Below the pieces are notes generated by a model, which was given only the letters and a program-made list of their open reading frames with translations, was not told where the DNA came from and ran no database searches. The translations under genes were made by a program, and so were the position numbers. A stretch of DNA of 64,000 nt from DASQZT01 sp963728965. GTDB taxonomy: Bacteria; Acidobacteriota; Terriglobia; Bryobacterales; Bryobacteraceae. Below, one piece after another: positions 19,993 to 29,453 of this stretch. Each line of letters starts with the position of its first letter. Position 1 is the stretch's first letter. The stretch lies in NCBI GenBank assembly GCA_963728965.1, contig CAVSMH010000006.1, positions 1,240,001-1,304,000 of the forward strand. Direction: 5' to 3'.

Positions 19993-21018
19993 CTATTGGT
20001 GGCTCGACCGGTAGTGCTGCGCCAGCAGGTCCATTCCGAAGTCGCCTTCGAAATCCCGCCACACGCTGTGGATGTGGTTGGCGTTGTTCTGCGTATCGTC
20101 GTACTCGATCAGGAACACCGGAGTCTGGATCCGGTAGTAATGCGGCTGTCCCCGCTCCACACCGCCGGCCCACGCGAAGAAGAGGTTCCCCTCGGTCTTG
20201 CGAAACTGCTCCAGCCGCAGGTCCGCGATCTGCGACGGGAAGTTCGTGGCATACTCCGTCACCAGTTCGGTGAGGATCTCCTTCTGCTTCGCGTTCATCT
20301 TCGCGAACGGGATGCCGTTGGGATGGCCGCTGAGCGCCGCCTTCCGGCTGTCCGAGGTCAGGATGTCCTTGTACGCGGTCTTATCCACGATGGCAATCGA
20401 GCGCTGATCGCCGCTCAGCGATTGGATCAGGTCCCGCCCCAGGTCTTCCTCGCGCATCAGCGCCCGCAGGCCGGCGCGCGGTCCCTCTTTCACCTCCGCC
20501 GGATTCGCGCCGAAGAAGTTCGGGCTCGAAGCGATCCGCCCGTTCACCACGGTGAAGTTCAGGCTGATGTGGTGACCTTCGAAGCGGTAGCCCCAGGTGC
20601 CCGGGTCCGCCGGCTCCCCGAAAATCGACACGTAGTACTTCTCCGGATCGCGCTCCGGGCCCTTGCCCTTTTCCATGTCCTTCAGGATCTGGTCGAGGCT
20701 CATGATGGTGTGCGCTTTGATAATGCCCTGTTGCGAGAGTCCGGCGGCCAACAGCGCCTCGGCCAGGTGCTTTTGCGCGGACGTCATTTCGCGCAGCGCC
20801 ACCCCCTTGCGCTCGATCGGAACGTAGTGCCAGTTCACCCTCTCATCGGTTCCGAACGGGAACGTGGTGCGCGCCCGCAGTTCCGGCGGCAACGAAGCCA
20901 GGTACGCCCGCGCGGCGTTCACCATCAGGTTCGGGGTGTGGGTCCGTTCGTAGGCTGCGGTGAGCAGCATCACCGCGCTGCCCGCCAAAAGCAGACGCCG
21001 AGCCCGGTCGAGTCGCAT
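19993..21018 (-). CDS. DUF3500 family secreted protein
   Basis: 341-aa exported protein (signal or anchor about residues 5-25). The segments FPFGTDERVNWHYVP, GYRFEGHHISLNFT and the C-terminal HIHSVWRDFEGDFG with its preceding IEYDDTQNNANH are typical of the DUF3500 family. The function of that family is unknown. The conserved His/Asp/Asn clusters suggest an enzyme or metal site, but that is inference. A GGAGG Shine-Dalgarno supports the ATG at 21018. It lies between two other secreted-hydrolase-type genes on the same strand. Confidence 0.8.
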   Translation of the reverse strand: MRLDRARRLLLAGSAVMLLTAAYERTHTPNLMVNAARAYLASLPPELRARTTFPFGTDERVNWHYVPIERKGVALREMTSAQKHLAEALLAAGLSQQGIIKAHTIMSLDQILKDMEKGKGPERDPEKYYVSIFGEPADPGTWGYRFEGHHISLNFTVVNGRIASSPNFFGANPAEVKEGPRAGLRALMREEDLGRDLIQSLSGDQRSIAIVDKTAYKDILTSDSRKAALSGHPNGIPFAKMNAKQKEILTELVTEYATNFPSQIADLRLEQFRKTEGNLFFAWAGGVERGQPHYYRIQTPVFLIEYDDTQNNANHIHSVWRDFEGDFGMDLLAQHYRSSHQ

Positions 21019-21110
21019 AGTCCCTCCTCCAGCATGTCTGGAATTATGCTGCCCGCGGACACCCCGCGCAAGTCGGCCGCCGCCCGTCTGTACCAAAACG
21101 CACGCCGTCG

Positions 21111-22010
21111 CTACTTCGCGTCCGCGTTCAGCAATCCGCGGACCCGCAGCCAGTCCGCCAGTCGCGCCGGCCAGGACGACAACGCCTCATCCGTTTGCGC
21201 CAGCCCAACCCCGTGCGGCCCGCGTTCGTAGATATGCATCTCCGCCGGTACGCCCGCTTTCCGCAGGGCCAGGTAATACAGGACGCTATTCTCGGACGGC
21301 ACGCCGGTATCGGAGTTGGTGTGGAACAGGAAGGTCGGCGGTGTCTGCGCGGTCACCTGCAATTCGTTCGACAGGCTCTCCACCAGCTTCGGGTCGGGCT
21401 GGTCGCCCAGCAGATTGCGCAGTGATCCCCGGTGCGTGTACGGGGTGGTGAACGAGATCACCGGGTAGCAGAGGATCGCGAAATCCGGCCGGCTCCCGGG
21501 GCGGTCCATCGGGTCTGCCGCACTCGGATTGCCCTGGTCGAAGTGCGTGGACGCGGTGGAGGCCAGGTGCCCGCCGGCCGAGAATCCCATGATCCCGATG
21601 CGGTCCGCCAGCACCCGATATTCCGCCGCCTTCGCCCGTACCATCCGGATGGCCCGCTGGGCATCGCCCAGCTCGATCGGGTGATGGTATTTCGGCCCCA
21701 GCCGGTACTTCAACACGAACGCCGTTACACCGATCGAATTCAGCCACCGTGCGATCTGGTCTCCCTCCTTGTCCATCGACAGCGCCCCGTACCCGCCGCC
21801 CGGGCAGACGATCACCGCCGTGCCCGTGCCGTGTCCCTGCGGCATCAGGTAAGGCGCGATCCACGGCTTGTCGATGTCATTGTCGCCCATGGCGCCCGGC
21901 GCGCCGTTCGGCCACAGCAGTTCGGGCTTGAGCATGCGCGAAGGGCTCTGCGCCGCGGCCATGCCCACCGCCGCGGCCAGGAGAATCGAAAGAGAATAGG
22001 TTCGCTTCAT
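21111..22010 (-). CDS. Secreted alpha/beta-hydrolase (esterase/lipase type)
   Basis: 299-aa protein with signal peptide (residues 1-18, ending AAA). The alpha/beta-hydrolase features are in order: the oxyanion region CPGGGY, the nucleophile elbow GFSAGGH (Ser nucleophile), the acid in the HTNSDTGVP loop, and His in RGPHGVGL. This layout is that of the acetyl-xylan or carbohydrate esterase group (BD-FAE-like), so it may deacylate polysaccharide. The start at 22010 was chosen for the signal peptide; the longer frame upstream lacks coding character. Confidence 0.85.
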   Translation of the reverse strand: MKRTYSLSILLAAAVGMAAAQSPSRMLKPELLWPNGAPGAMGDNDIDKPWIAPYLMPQGHGTGTAVIVCPGGGYGALSMDKEGDQIARWLNSIGVTAFVLKYRLGPKYHHPIELGDAQRAIRMVRAKAAEYRVLADRIGIMGFSAGGHLASTASTHFDQGNPSAADPMDRPGSRPDFAILCYPVISFTTPYTHRGSLRNLLGDQPDPKLVESLSNELQVTAQTPPTFLFHTNSDTGVPSENSVLYYLALRKAGVPAEMHIYERGPHGVGLAQTDEALSSWPARLADWLRVRGLLNADAK

Positions 22011-22193
22011 CGGCTTTGTCACCCGATTATCCCACCGGGCGCGGCGGCCCAGACTGCCGTTCTTACCGCGCAAGACTTCTCCCGGCGCACTGCCGCCAGG
22101 GCCGCGTCCGAACACCGCCCGAACCTGCGCCGCCCGCCCGATGTTGGTGGTAGCCTGTATCAGATCCCGGATTCTCGATAAAAGGACCTGAAA

Positions 22194-22697
22194 ATGATCA
22201 CAGCATCCGATTTGGAATTCGTCGAAGTGGACGTGCCGCCCGTCCTGGCGGTTCAGCTACAGGGGCGCAGTGCCCCGGATCCCGGCTCCATCAGCGGCGC
22301 CATGGCCGCGGGCTTCGGAACGGTGATGGCCTATGTCGGCCGTCATCACCTTACGCCCAACGGCCCGCCGCGCGCCATTTATACCTCATACGGCGCGGAA
22401 GGCGTCACCTTTCTCCTCGCCATACCGGTGCCTGCCGGGCCCGGGGACGCCGCCGACCCTTCCGCCGCGGTGGGCCCCCTGCCAGGCGCCCGGGCATACC
22501 GCTTCACTCACCATGGCCCGTATCAGAACCTCATGTCGACCTACGGACGCATCACCGCCTTCCTGCAGGCCAAGGGCTGGATGCAAACCCAGGCCGACTG
22601 GGCGCGCTACATGCCCATGTGGGAAGAGTACCGGAACGATCCGCAGACCACTCCGCCGCCAGAACTGCTCACCTACATCTACCTGCCTGCCGCCTGA
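22194..22697 (+). CDS. GyrI-like / effector-binding domain protein
   Basis: 167-aa stand-alone GyrI-like (AraC effector-binding, SOUL-like) domain. It has the two-fold beta-alpha-beta-beta pattern; the second half contains AYRFTHHGPYQNLMSTYGRITAFLQ, a family hallmark. Such proteins bind or hydrolyse small hydrophobic ligands, or inhibit gyrase in the SbmC case. No DNA-binding domain is attached. It is the only plus-strand gene in this stretch, converging on the dienelactone hydrolase gene. Confidence 0.8.
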   Translation: MITASDLEFVEVDVPPVLAVQLQGRSAPDPGSISGAMAAGFGTVMAYVGRHHLTPNGPPRAIYTSYGAEGVTFLLAIPVPAGPGDAADPSAAVGPLPGARAYRFTHHGPYQNLMSTYGRITAFLQAKGWMQTQADWARYMPMWEEYRNDPQTTPPPELLTYIYLPAA

Positions 22698-22725
22698 GCC
22701 TCCGCGGAGGCGTTATCCCCTCAGG
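22693..22725. terminator. Palindromic convergent terminator-like element
   Basis: Between two converging stop codons lies a perfect 14-bp palindrome (GCCTCCGCGGAGGC, 22698-22711), flanked by a further 6-bp pair (CCTGAG/CTCAGG). No T-tract follows on either strand, so this is only a possible bidirectional stop. Confidence 0.3.
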
Positions 22726-23606
22726 TGGGCGCGGAAGAAATCGAGCGTGCGCTGCCAGGCCAGTTTGGCCGCCGCTTCGTCGTAACGGGGTGTCGTGTCG
22801 TTGTGGAACCCGTGGTTCACACCCTCGTACACGTGCGCCGTGTAGCTGACGTGGTTGGCCTTGAGGGCTTCTTCGTAGGCCGGCCAGCCGGCATTCACCC
22901 GCGTATCCAGCCCGGCGTAATGCAGTAGCAGAGGGGCCTTGATCTTCGCCACCTCCGCCGCCGGCGGCTGCCCGCCATAGAAAGGCACCGCGGCCGAGAG
23001 ATCCGATCCCAGCCGCACCGCCAGCGTGTTGGCGATGCCGCCGCCGAAACAGAAACCGACCACGCCGATCTTCCCGGTGCAATCGGGCCGCGCCTTCAGC
23101 CACCGTGCCGCCGCCACGAAATCCTCCGCCATTTTGGCGCGATCCACCTTCTGGAACAGTTGCCCGCCTTTTTCGTCGTCGCCCGGGTAGCCGCCCACGC
23201 TGGTGAGGCCGTCGGGCGCGAAGGCCACATACCTTTCCGTGCCCAGGCGGCGCGCCACATCCTCGATATACGGATTCAGTCCCCGGTTCTCATGGACCAC
23301 CAGCACGCCCGGATACTTGCCGCTCTCGCCGGCCGGCCGCACCAGGTAGCCTTTGATACTGCCATTGCCCTCCGGCGATGGCACCGTCGCATACCCGGTC
23401 TGAATCCGCCGGTCGTCCTTGGGCACCTGCTGCGCCCAGGCGTAGTTCGGCCGGAGAGTCTCGAGGATGGCCGCGGCCGTCATGCCCCCGCCGGCGAATC
23501 GCTGTGCTCCATCCAGGAATCCGCGCCGGTCGATGTCGCCGTGAACGAAGCGTTCAAAAAGGTTCAACAGTTCCTGCGGGAAATCGCTCGCTTTCTTTCG
23601 TTCCAT
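22713..23606 (-). CDS. Dienelactone hydrolase family protein with Tat signal
   Basis: 297-aa alpha/beta-hydrolase. The dienelactone hydrolase catalytic set is visible: Glu in VVHENRG, Cys nucleophile in GFCFGGG, Asp in AGLDTRV, His in NHGFHND. The N-terminus carries a twin-arginine motif (DRRGFLDGA at about residues 33-41) followed by a hydrophobic Ala/Gly stretch. It is therefore a probable substrate of the TatBC system encoded in this window and works in the periplasm. The substrate is not evident. It is convergent with the GyrI-like gene and 47 bp downstream of clpB on the same strand. Confidence 0.87.
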   Translation of the reverse strand: MERKKASDFPQELLNLFERFVHGDIDRRGFLDGAQRFAGGGMTAAAILETLRPNYAWAQQVPKDDRRIQTGYATVPSPEGNGSIKGYLVRPAGESGKYPGVLVVHENRGLNPYIEDVARRLGTERYVAFAPDGLTSVGGYPGDDEKGGQLFQKVDRAKMAEDFVAAARWLKARPDCTGKIGVVGFCFGGGIANTLAVRLGSDLSAAVPFYGGQPPAAEVAKIKAPLLLHYAGLDTRVNAGWPAYEEALKANHVSYTAHVYEGVNHGFHNDTTPRYDEAAAKLAWQRTLDFFRAHLRG

Positions 23607-23653
23607 CGAAAGCCCCTCCAGCCTCGGCAAAGCTTACCACACGGGCGCCGCTC

Positions 23654-26284
23654 TCAGCCGCGCGCGCCGGCCACCACTTCCGTCTGGAACGTCAGATCGC
23701 CGCCTTCGCCGGCCGCGTCCACCAGCACCGTCTGGCCGTCGCGCACCGCCCCCTTCAGCAGCAGCCTCCCCAACGGCGTCTCGATCTTCTTCTGGATCGC
23801 GCGCTTCAGCGGACGCGCGCCGTAATGCGGATCGTACCCGGTGCGCACCAGGTTGGCGCGCGCCGAATCGGTCAGCTCCAGCACGATTTGGCGGTCCGCC
23901 AGCCGCGCCCGCAGCCGCCCGACCTGGATCTCCACGATCTGCTTCAGGTGCTCCTCCGACAGCGAGTGGAACACGATGATCTCGTCCACCCGGTTGAGAA
24001 ACTCCGGCCGGAAGTGGTGACGCATCTCCTCGAGCACCGCCTCCTTCATCCGCTCGTATCCCGCGCCCGCAAAGCTGCCGCGGTATTCGAGAATCCGCTG
24101 GCTGCCCACGTTCGACGTCATGATCACGATGGTGTTCTTGAAATCCACCGTGCGCCCCTGCCCGTCCGTCAGCCGCCCGTCGTCGAGCACCTGGAGCATC
24201 ACGTTGAACACGTCGTGATGGGCCTTTTCGATCTCGTCGAACAGAACCACCGCGAACGGCCGCCGCCGCACGGCTTCCGTCAACTGTCCGCCCTCCTCAA
24301 ACCCCACGTACCCCGGCGGCGCCCCGATCAGCCGGGCCACCGTGTGCTTCTCCTGGTACTCCGACATGTCGATGCGGATCATGGCGCGCTCGTCGTCAAA
24401 CAGGAACTCCGCCAGCGCGCGCGCCAGCTCGGTCTTGCCCACCCCGGTCGGCCCGAGGAAGATGAAGCTCCCGATGGGACGGTTGGGATCCTTCAAGCCC
24501 GATCGCGCCCGGATCACCGCTTCGGCCACCGCGGTCACCGCTTCGTCCTGGCCGATCACCCGCCGGTGCAGCTCCTCCTCCAGGTTCAGCAGTTTCTGCA
24601 TCTCGCCCTCGAGCAGCTTGGTGACCGGCACGCCCGTCCATCGGCTCACCACTTCGGCGATGTCTTCTTCATCCACCTCTTCTTTGATCAGCCGTGACTG
24701 GCCCTGTTTTTGGGAGAACTGCGCGCTGGCCTCCAGCAACTGCCGTTCCAGCCCCGCCAGCCGCCCGTATTTCAACTCCGCGGCCCGATTCAGGTCGTAC
24801 TGCCGTTCGGCCTGCTCGATTTCACCCTTGGTCTGCTCCACCTGCTCGCGCAGCTCGCGCAGCCGCTGAACCGCATCCTTTTCCGATTGCCAACGCGCGC
24901 TCAGCGCGTCGAATTCGGCCTTCAGGTCCGCCAGTTCTTTTTCCAGGCGAGCCAGCCGCTCCTTCGATGCGTCGTCTTTTTCCCGGCGCAGCGCCTCCCG
25001 CTCGATCTCCAGTTGCATGATGCGGCGGCGCGTCTCGTCCAGCTCCGCCGGCATGGAGTCGATCTCCGTGCGCAGCCGCGCGGCGGACTCGTCTACCAGG
25101 TCGATCGCTTTGTCCGGCAGGAAACGTTCGGTGATGTAGCGGTTCGACAGCACTGCCGCCGCCACCAGCGCGGCGTCCTTGATGCGCACGCCGTGGTGCA
25201 CCTCGTACCGCTCCTTGAGCCCGCGCAGAATCGAAATCGTATCTTCCACCGACGGCTGATCCACTTTCACCGGCTGGAAGCGGCGCTCGAGCGCCGCGTC
25301 CTTCTCGACGTGCTTGCGGTATTCGTCGAGCGTGGTCGCCCCGATGCAGTGCAGCTCCCCCCGGGCCAGCATGGGTTTGAGCAGATTGCCCGCGTCCATG
25401 GCGCCTTCCGCCTTGCCTGCGCCCACCACCGTGTGCAATTCGTCGATGAACAGCACGATCTCGCCCGCCGATTCCTGCACCTCTTTCAATACCGCCTTGA
25501 GCCGCTCCTCGAACTCTCCGCGATACTTCGCCCCCGCGATCAACGCCCCCATGTCCAGCGCCACGATGCGCTTGTTCTTGAGACCCTCCGGCACGTCGCC
25601 CCTGACGATGCGCAGCGCCAGCCCTTCCACAATGGCCGTCTTCCCCACGCCCGGCTCGCCGATCAGCACCGGGTTGTTCTTGGTGCGCCGCGACAGCACC
25701 TGGATCACCCGCCGAATCTCTTCGTCGCGCCCGATGACCGGGTCGAGCTTCCCCGTCGAGGCCAGCTTGGTGAGGTCGCGCCCGTAGCGCTCGAGCGCCT
25801 CATAGGTCGCCTCCGGATTCTGCGAAGTCACCCGCTGATTCCCGCGTACTTCGCGCAGCGCCTGCATTAGGCGCTCGCGCGTGAGCCCGAATTCCTTGAA
25901 CAGCCGCCCCACGCCACCCGCCTCGTCGATGGCGGCGAGCAGCACGTGCTCTACCGAAATGTATTGGTCCTTTAACTTACGAGCTTCGTCCTCCGCGCCG
26001 GTGAGCAGCCGGTTGAGTCGTGTCGTCACGTACACTTGATCGCGTCCGCCCGCCGGTCCCGAGACTTTGGGCATGCGGTCGAGTTCCGCCTCCAGACGCC
26101 GCGCCAGCGGCTCCACCTGGATTCCCGCCTTGCTTAGAATGGAAGGCGCAAGCCCTCCCTCCTGCGCCAGAAGTGCTGTTAACAGGTGTTCGACATCGAT
26201 CTGCTGGTGTCCGTAACGGACCGCCGTGCTCTCCGCAGACCTGATCGCCTCTTGCAGTTTCTCCGTGAAACGATTGATGTCCAT
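23654..26284 (-). CDS. clpB: ATP-dependent disaggregase ClpB
   Basis: 876-aa Hsp100 chaperone that works with DnaK to dissolve aggregates. In order: Clp N-domain (about 1-145), NBD1 with Walker A GEPGVGKTA (near 205), the long coiled-coil M-domain (about 400-525), NBD2 with Walker A GPTGVGKTE (near 605), and a C-terminal D2-small domain. Presence of the M-domain and lack of a ClpP-binding IGF loop distinguish it from ClpA/C. Length matches the family. I could not identify a heat-shock promoter with confidence. Confidence 0.96.
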   Translation of the reverse strand: MDINRFTEKLQEAIRSAESTAVRYGHQQIDVEHLLTALLAQEGGLAPSILSKAGIQVEPLARRLEAELDRMPKVSGPAGGRDQVYVTTRLNRLLTGAEDEARKLKDQYISVEHVLLAAIDEAGGVGRLFKEFGLTRERLMQALREVRGNQRVTSQNPEATYEALERYGRDLTKLASTGKLDPVIGRDEEIRRVIQVLSRRTKNNPVLIGEPGVGKTAIVEGLALRIVRGDVPEGLKNKRIVALDMGALIAGAKYRGEFEERLKAVLKEVQESAGEIVLFIDELHTVVGAGKAEGAMDAGNLLKPMLARGELHCIGATTLDEYRKHVEKDAALERRFQPVKVDQPSVEDTISILRGLKERYEVHHGVRIKDAALVAAAVLSNRYITERFLPDKAIDLVDESAARLRTEIDSMPAELDETRRRIMQLEIEREALRREKDDASKERLARLEKELADLKAEFDALSARWQSEKDAVQRLRELREQVEQTKGEIEQAERQYDLNRAAELKYGRLAGLERQLLEASAQFSQKQGQSRLIKEEVDEEDIAEVVSRWTGVPVTKLLEGEMQKLLNLEEELHRRVIGQDEAVTAVAEAVIRARSGLKDPNRPIGSFIFLGPTGVGKTELARALAEFLFDDERAMIRIDMSEYQEKHTVARLIGAPPGYVGFEEGGQLTEAVRRRPFAVVLFDEIEKAHHDVFNVMLQVLDDGRLTDGQGRTVDFKNTIVIMTSNVGSQRILEYRGSFAGAGYERMKEAVLEEMRHHFRPEFLNRVDEIIVFHSLSEEHLKQIVEIQVGRLRARLADRQIVLELTDSARANLVRTGYDPHYGARPLKRAIQKKIETPLGRLLLKGAVRDGQTVLVDAAGEGGDLTFQTEVVAGARG

Positions 26285-26338
26285 ACCTACTACATATCAG
26301 AATCGGCGAGCTCCGCTTTCCGGCGCGATCCGCCTCTG

Positions 26339-29035
26339 CTACTCGTTCCGCAGCGCGCGCATGGGATCCATCCGGGCCGCCCGCCGCGCCGGTAAATAAC
26401 CCGCCAGCCCCGCCAGCCCCACCAGCATCCCCGTCACCATCGCGATGGTCTCCGGATCGCCCGCTTTCAACCCGAACAGCAGGGTCGAGAAGGACGTCAC
26501 CAGGTGCGCACAGAGCAGCGCCGCCGGGATCCCGATCGCCGCGCCGGTCGCCGCCAGAACCAGCGCCTGCCGCAGAATCATCCAGCTCACATCGCTCGCC
26601 CGCGCCCCCAGCGCCATGCGAATTCCCAGCTCCCCGGTGCGCCGGATCACCGTGTACGACATGATGCCGTACAGCCCGATCGACGCCAACAGCAGTGCCA
26701 GCACGCCGAAGAACCCCGCCATGACCGCGGTCACACGGTCCCTTACCGCGTCACGGTCGATCTGTTCCCTCAAGCTCTCCACGTGCACCGGAATCTGTTT
26801 GTCGAAGCCGTGGATCTCCTCCCGCAGAATGGTCGCCGCCGCGGGACCGCTGGCCGCTCGCACCTCCACGATCATGTTCCCCGGCCGCGGATTCTGAAAC
26901 AGGTGGAAGTAGGCTTCGTACTCGGTGCCCGCGCGCAGCCCCCGTGTACGCATATCCCCCACCACGCCGATGATCTCGGCGTTCTCGTGCTGGCGGTCGT
27001 TCACCACGCTGATGTGCCTGCCAATCGGGCTGCTGCCCGCGAAATACCGCTTCGCCACCGATTCGCTGATGATCGCCACCAGCGGCGCACCCGGCGAATC
27101 GTGCGGCAGAAAGTCGCGCCCCAGCAGCAGGGGAACGCCGAAGGTTGTGAAAAAGCCGGGCGACACCTGGTTCAGGAACACATTCGGCCGCTGGCCGGAT
27201 TGCTCTTGATAGCCTTCGGCGGTGATGTTCTCGAACCAGCAGCATTCCGCAATGGGCGTGGTCAGCGACAGGCTGGCCGATTCCACCCCCGCATGCCGAT
27301 TCAGATTCGCTTGCAGTTGCGCGTAAAGCCGCGACAGAGCATCGCCCTCAAAGCCGCCCGGACGGGGGTCGATATGGGTGACGTACAGGTTGTGCCGGTC
27401 GTACCCCAAATCCTGGTTCATCAGGTTCCAGAACGTCCGCACGAACAGTCCCGCGCCGATGAGCAGCAACATGCATAACGCTACCTGCGAGACCACCAGC
27501 GCGCTGGATCCGAATGGCCGGCGCGCCGCGCTCTGCGCGCTCTCCTTCAATGCGGTGGCGGTGTTTCCTTTCGTCGCCCGCAGCGCCGGCCCCGTGCCGA
27601 ACAGGATTCCGGTGGCCACGGCAACCACCGCCGTGAAGCCGAAGATCGCCGGATCCGGCCAGATGTTCAGGTACACGCTGGAGGCGGCGCCGGAAAGCAG
27701 CGACAACAGAAACCGGCAGCCCCAAACAGCAAACACGAGGCCCATGGCCGCGCCCAACGCCGAAAGCAGGATGCTTTCGGTCAACAGTTGCCGCAACAGC
27801 CTCGCCCGCGATGCGCCCAGCGCCAGCCTCACCGCCACCTCCCGCTGCCGCGCGCTGGTCCTTGCCAGAAGCAGGTTGGCCACATTGGCGCAGGCGATCA
27901 GCAGCACCACGCCGACGATGCCCATCAGGATATACAGCGGATCGGTAAACTGCCGGCGCAGCCTCGAGACGCCGCGGCTGCCGTCCACGGTCGTCAGCCG
28001 CAGGTTGCGGAATCCCGCGTTGATCTGACCGTTCCGGCGCGGCAGCACGTCGCTCAACAGGCGCGGCCACAGTACGTCGAGCCCGGACTGAAGCTGCGCA
28101 TCCGATATCCCCGGTCTCCGGCGGGCGATGATGTCCAGCCACCACGCCGCCCGTTCGTGGAGTGCCGATTGCTGCCTCCGCAGCAGCGGCTCCAGTTGAA
28201 GGGGCAGGTAAACATCCGGAGACTGGCCTACTTCGATGCCGGAAAACGCGGCCGGCAATACTCCCGCGATGCGCACCGGCGCGCCCTGGACCACCAGGCT
28301 CCGCCCCACGACCGACGGGTCCGCCGCGAAGCGTGCCACCCAGAAGCGGTAGCTGAGCAGTGCGATGGGTCCGTCCGGTCCGCCCGATGGCTGATCGTCC
28401 GCCGTGCCAATCGTCCGGCCGATCAGCGGCGAGACCCCCAGCGTCGAGAAATACTCTCCCGAAACCAAAGCTCCCTCTATGCTCGCCGGCGGCCCTCCGA
28501 GCTCCACATCCAGCCGCTGACCGCTCTGCACGAACACACCGGAAAACAGCTCTGCCTGGGCCCGGAAAAATTCCAGCGCGTAGTACGACAGCGACCCTTG
28601 CTGCCCCCGAGGCGTCTCTAACACCAGACGCACCAGTTCCTGCGGCCGCGCGACCGGCAGCGGCTTCAGGATCAGCGCGTGGATCAGCGTGAAAATGGCC
28701 GTGTTCGCGCCGATCCCCAATCCCAGCGATAGGATCGCCACCAGGCTGAAAGCCGGGTTGCGCCGTATCATGCGCAGCCCGTAACGTACATCCTGCGCCA
28801 GGCGATCGACCGGATTCAAACCGCGTGCATCGCGGCACTGTTCCTTGAGTTGGCTCACCCCGCCGAGCTCGCGCAGCGCTGCCGTGCGCGCCTCCTCCGC
28901 CGCCATCCCCGACGCCGTCTTCAGTTCCACCATCCGCTCCAGGTGGAACTGGAATTCCTCATCCAGTTCGCCCTCCACCCGTTTACCTTTCCATAGCGAG
29001 CGCGCACGCAGCCGTATCTGGTCCCATAGCCGCAT
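26339..29035 (-). CDS. MacB/FtsX-like ADOP-type permease
   Basis: 898-aa ABC-transporter-type permease of the acidobacterial duplicated kind. The N-terminal cytoplasmic region (about 1-75) contains the ELDEEFQFHLERM-type helical segment. A transmembrane helix and MacB periplasmic domain follow, then three helices, and the unit repeats, ending with helices and the ARMDPMRALRNE motif. No ATPase domain is fused. The gene starts 2 bp after the PadR stop, so both are probably one transcript under the inverted-repeat promoter upstream. Members are thought to act in export or lipoprotein-type efflux; substrate unknown. Confidence 0.9.
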   Translation of the reverse strand: MRLWDQIRLRARSLWKGKRVEGELDEEFQFHLERMVELKTASGMAAEEARTAALRELGGVSQLKEQCRDARGLNPVDRLAQDVRYGLRMIRRNPAFSLVAILSLGLGIGANTAIFTLIHALILKPLPVARPQELVRLVLETPRGQQGSLSYYALEFFRAQAELFSGVFVQSGQRLDVELGGPPASIEGALVSGEYFSTLGVSPLIGRTIGTADDQPSGGPDGPIALLSYRFWVARFAADPSVVGRSLVVQGAPVRIAGVLPAAFSGIEVGQSPDVYLPLQLEPLLRRQQSALHERAAWWLDIIARRRPGISDAQLQSGLDVLWPRLLSDVLPRRNGQINAGFRNLRLTTVDGSRGVSRLRRQFTDPLYILMGIVGVVLLIACANVANLLLARTSARQREVAVRLALGASRARLLRQLLTESILLSALGAAMGLVFAVWGCRFLLSLLSGAASSVYLNIWPDPAIFGFTAVVAVATGILFGTGPALRATKGNTATALKESAQSAARRPFGSSALVVSQVALCMLLLIGAGLFVRTFWNLMNQDLGYDRHNLYVTHIDPRPGGFEGDALSRLYAQLQANLNRHAGVESASLSLTTPIAECCWFENITAEGYQEQSGQRPNVFLNQVSPGFFTTFGVPLLLGRDFLPHDSPGAPLVAIISESVAKRYFAGSSPIGRHISVVNDRQHENAEIIGVVGDMRTRGLRAGTEYEAYFHLFQNPRPGNMIVEVRAASGPAAATILREEIHGFDKQIPVHVESLREQIDRDAVRDRVTAVMAGFFGVLALLLASIGLYGIMSYTVIRRTGELGIRMALGARASDVSWMILRQALVLAATGAAIGIPAALLCAHLVTSFSTLLFGLKAGDPETIAMVTGMLVGLAGLAGYLPARRAARMDPMRALRNE

Positions 29036-29037
29036 GG

Positions 29038-29364
29038 TCAAGCCTCCCGGATCACCAGCGAGATCGCCGCCGATAGCCGGTCCCACTGCTCGATTTCGCG
29101 GCCCAGTTTCTTTCGTCCGCTCGCCGTCAGCGAGTAGAATTTCGCGCGGCGGTTGTGCTCGGAATCGCGCCATTCCGAGCGAATCCAGCCCTGCTGCTCC
29201 AGCCGGTGCAGCGCCGGGTAGAGCGATCCCTGCTGCACCTGCAGCACCTCCTTCGACACCAGTTGAATGCGCTGCGCAATGGCCCACCCATGCATCGGCT
29301 GCGGCGCCACCATGCGCAGGATCAACAGGTCGAGCGTTCCCTGTACCAGGTCGGTCGGTTTCAT
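29038..29364 (-). CDS. PadR family transcriptional regulator
   Basis: 108-aa winged-helix repressor. The LVQGTLDLLILRML-like start, YPALHRLEQQGWI wing region and the SLTASGRKKL segment are diagnostic of PadR. A C-terminal helix provides dimerisation. It is the first gene of a two-gene operon with the adjacent permease, the usual arrangement for this permease class. A promoter overlaid by a near-perfect 15-bp inverted repeat lies 22-61 bp upstream of the ATG, suggesting autorepression with de-repression by a ligand or stress. Confidence 0.92.
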   Translation of the reverse strand: MKPTDLVQGTLDLLILRMVAPQPMHGWAIAQRIQLVSKEVLQVQQGSLYPALHRLEQQGWIRSEWRDSEHNRRAKFYSLTASGRKKLGREIEQWDRLSAAISLVIREA

Positions 29365-29385
29365 GCCCGTGTGCTCGCTCTCCTA

Positions 29386-29427
29386 GATTATCGACAATAG
29401 TATGCCGCAACTGTTGTAGATAATCAA
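29386..29427 (-). promoter_or_regulatory. PadR promoter embedded in a 15-bp inverted repeat operator
   Basis: Arms 29386-29400 (GATTATCGACAATAG) and 29411-29425 (CTGTTGTAGATAATC) form an inverted repeat with 2 mismatches in 15 and a 10-bp spacer. On the minus strand TTGATT (29427-29422) and CATACT (29404-29399), separated by 17 bp, make a sigma70-type promoter lying inside the repeat. A bound dimer would block RNA polymerase. Confidence 0.7.
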
Positions 29428-29453
29428 GGGGAAAGCGTCCGGCTGGGCGCAGC

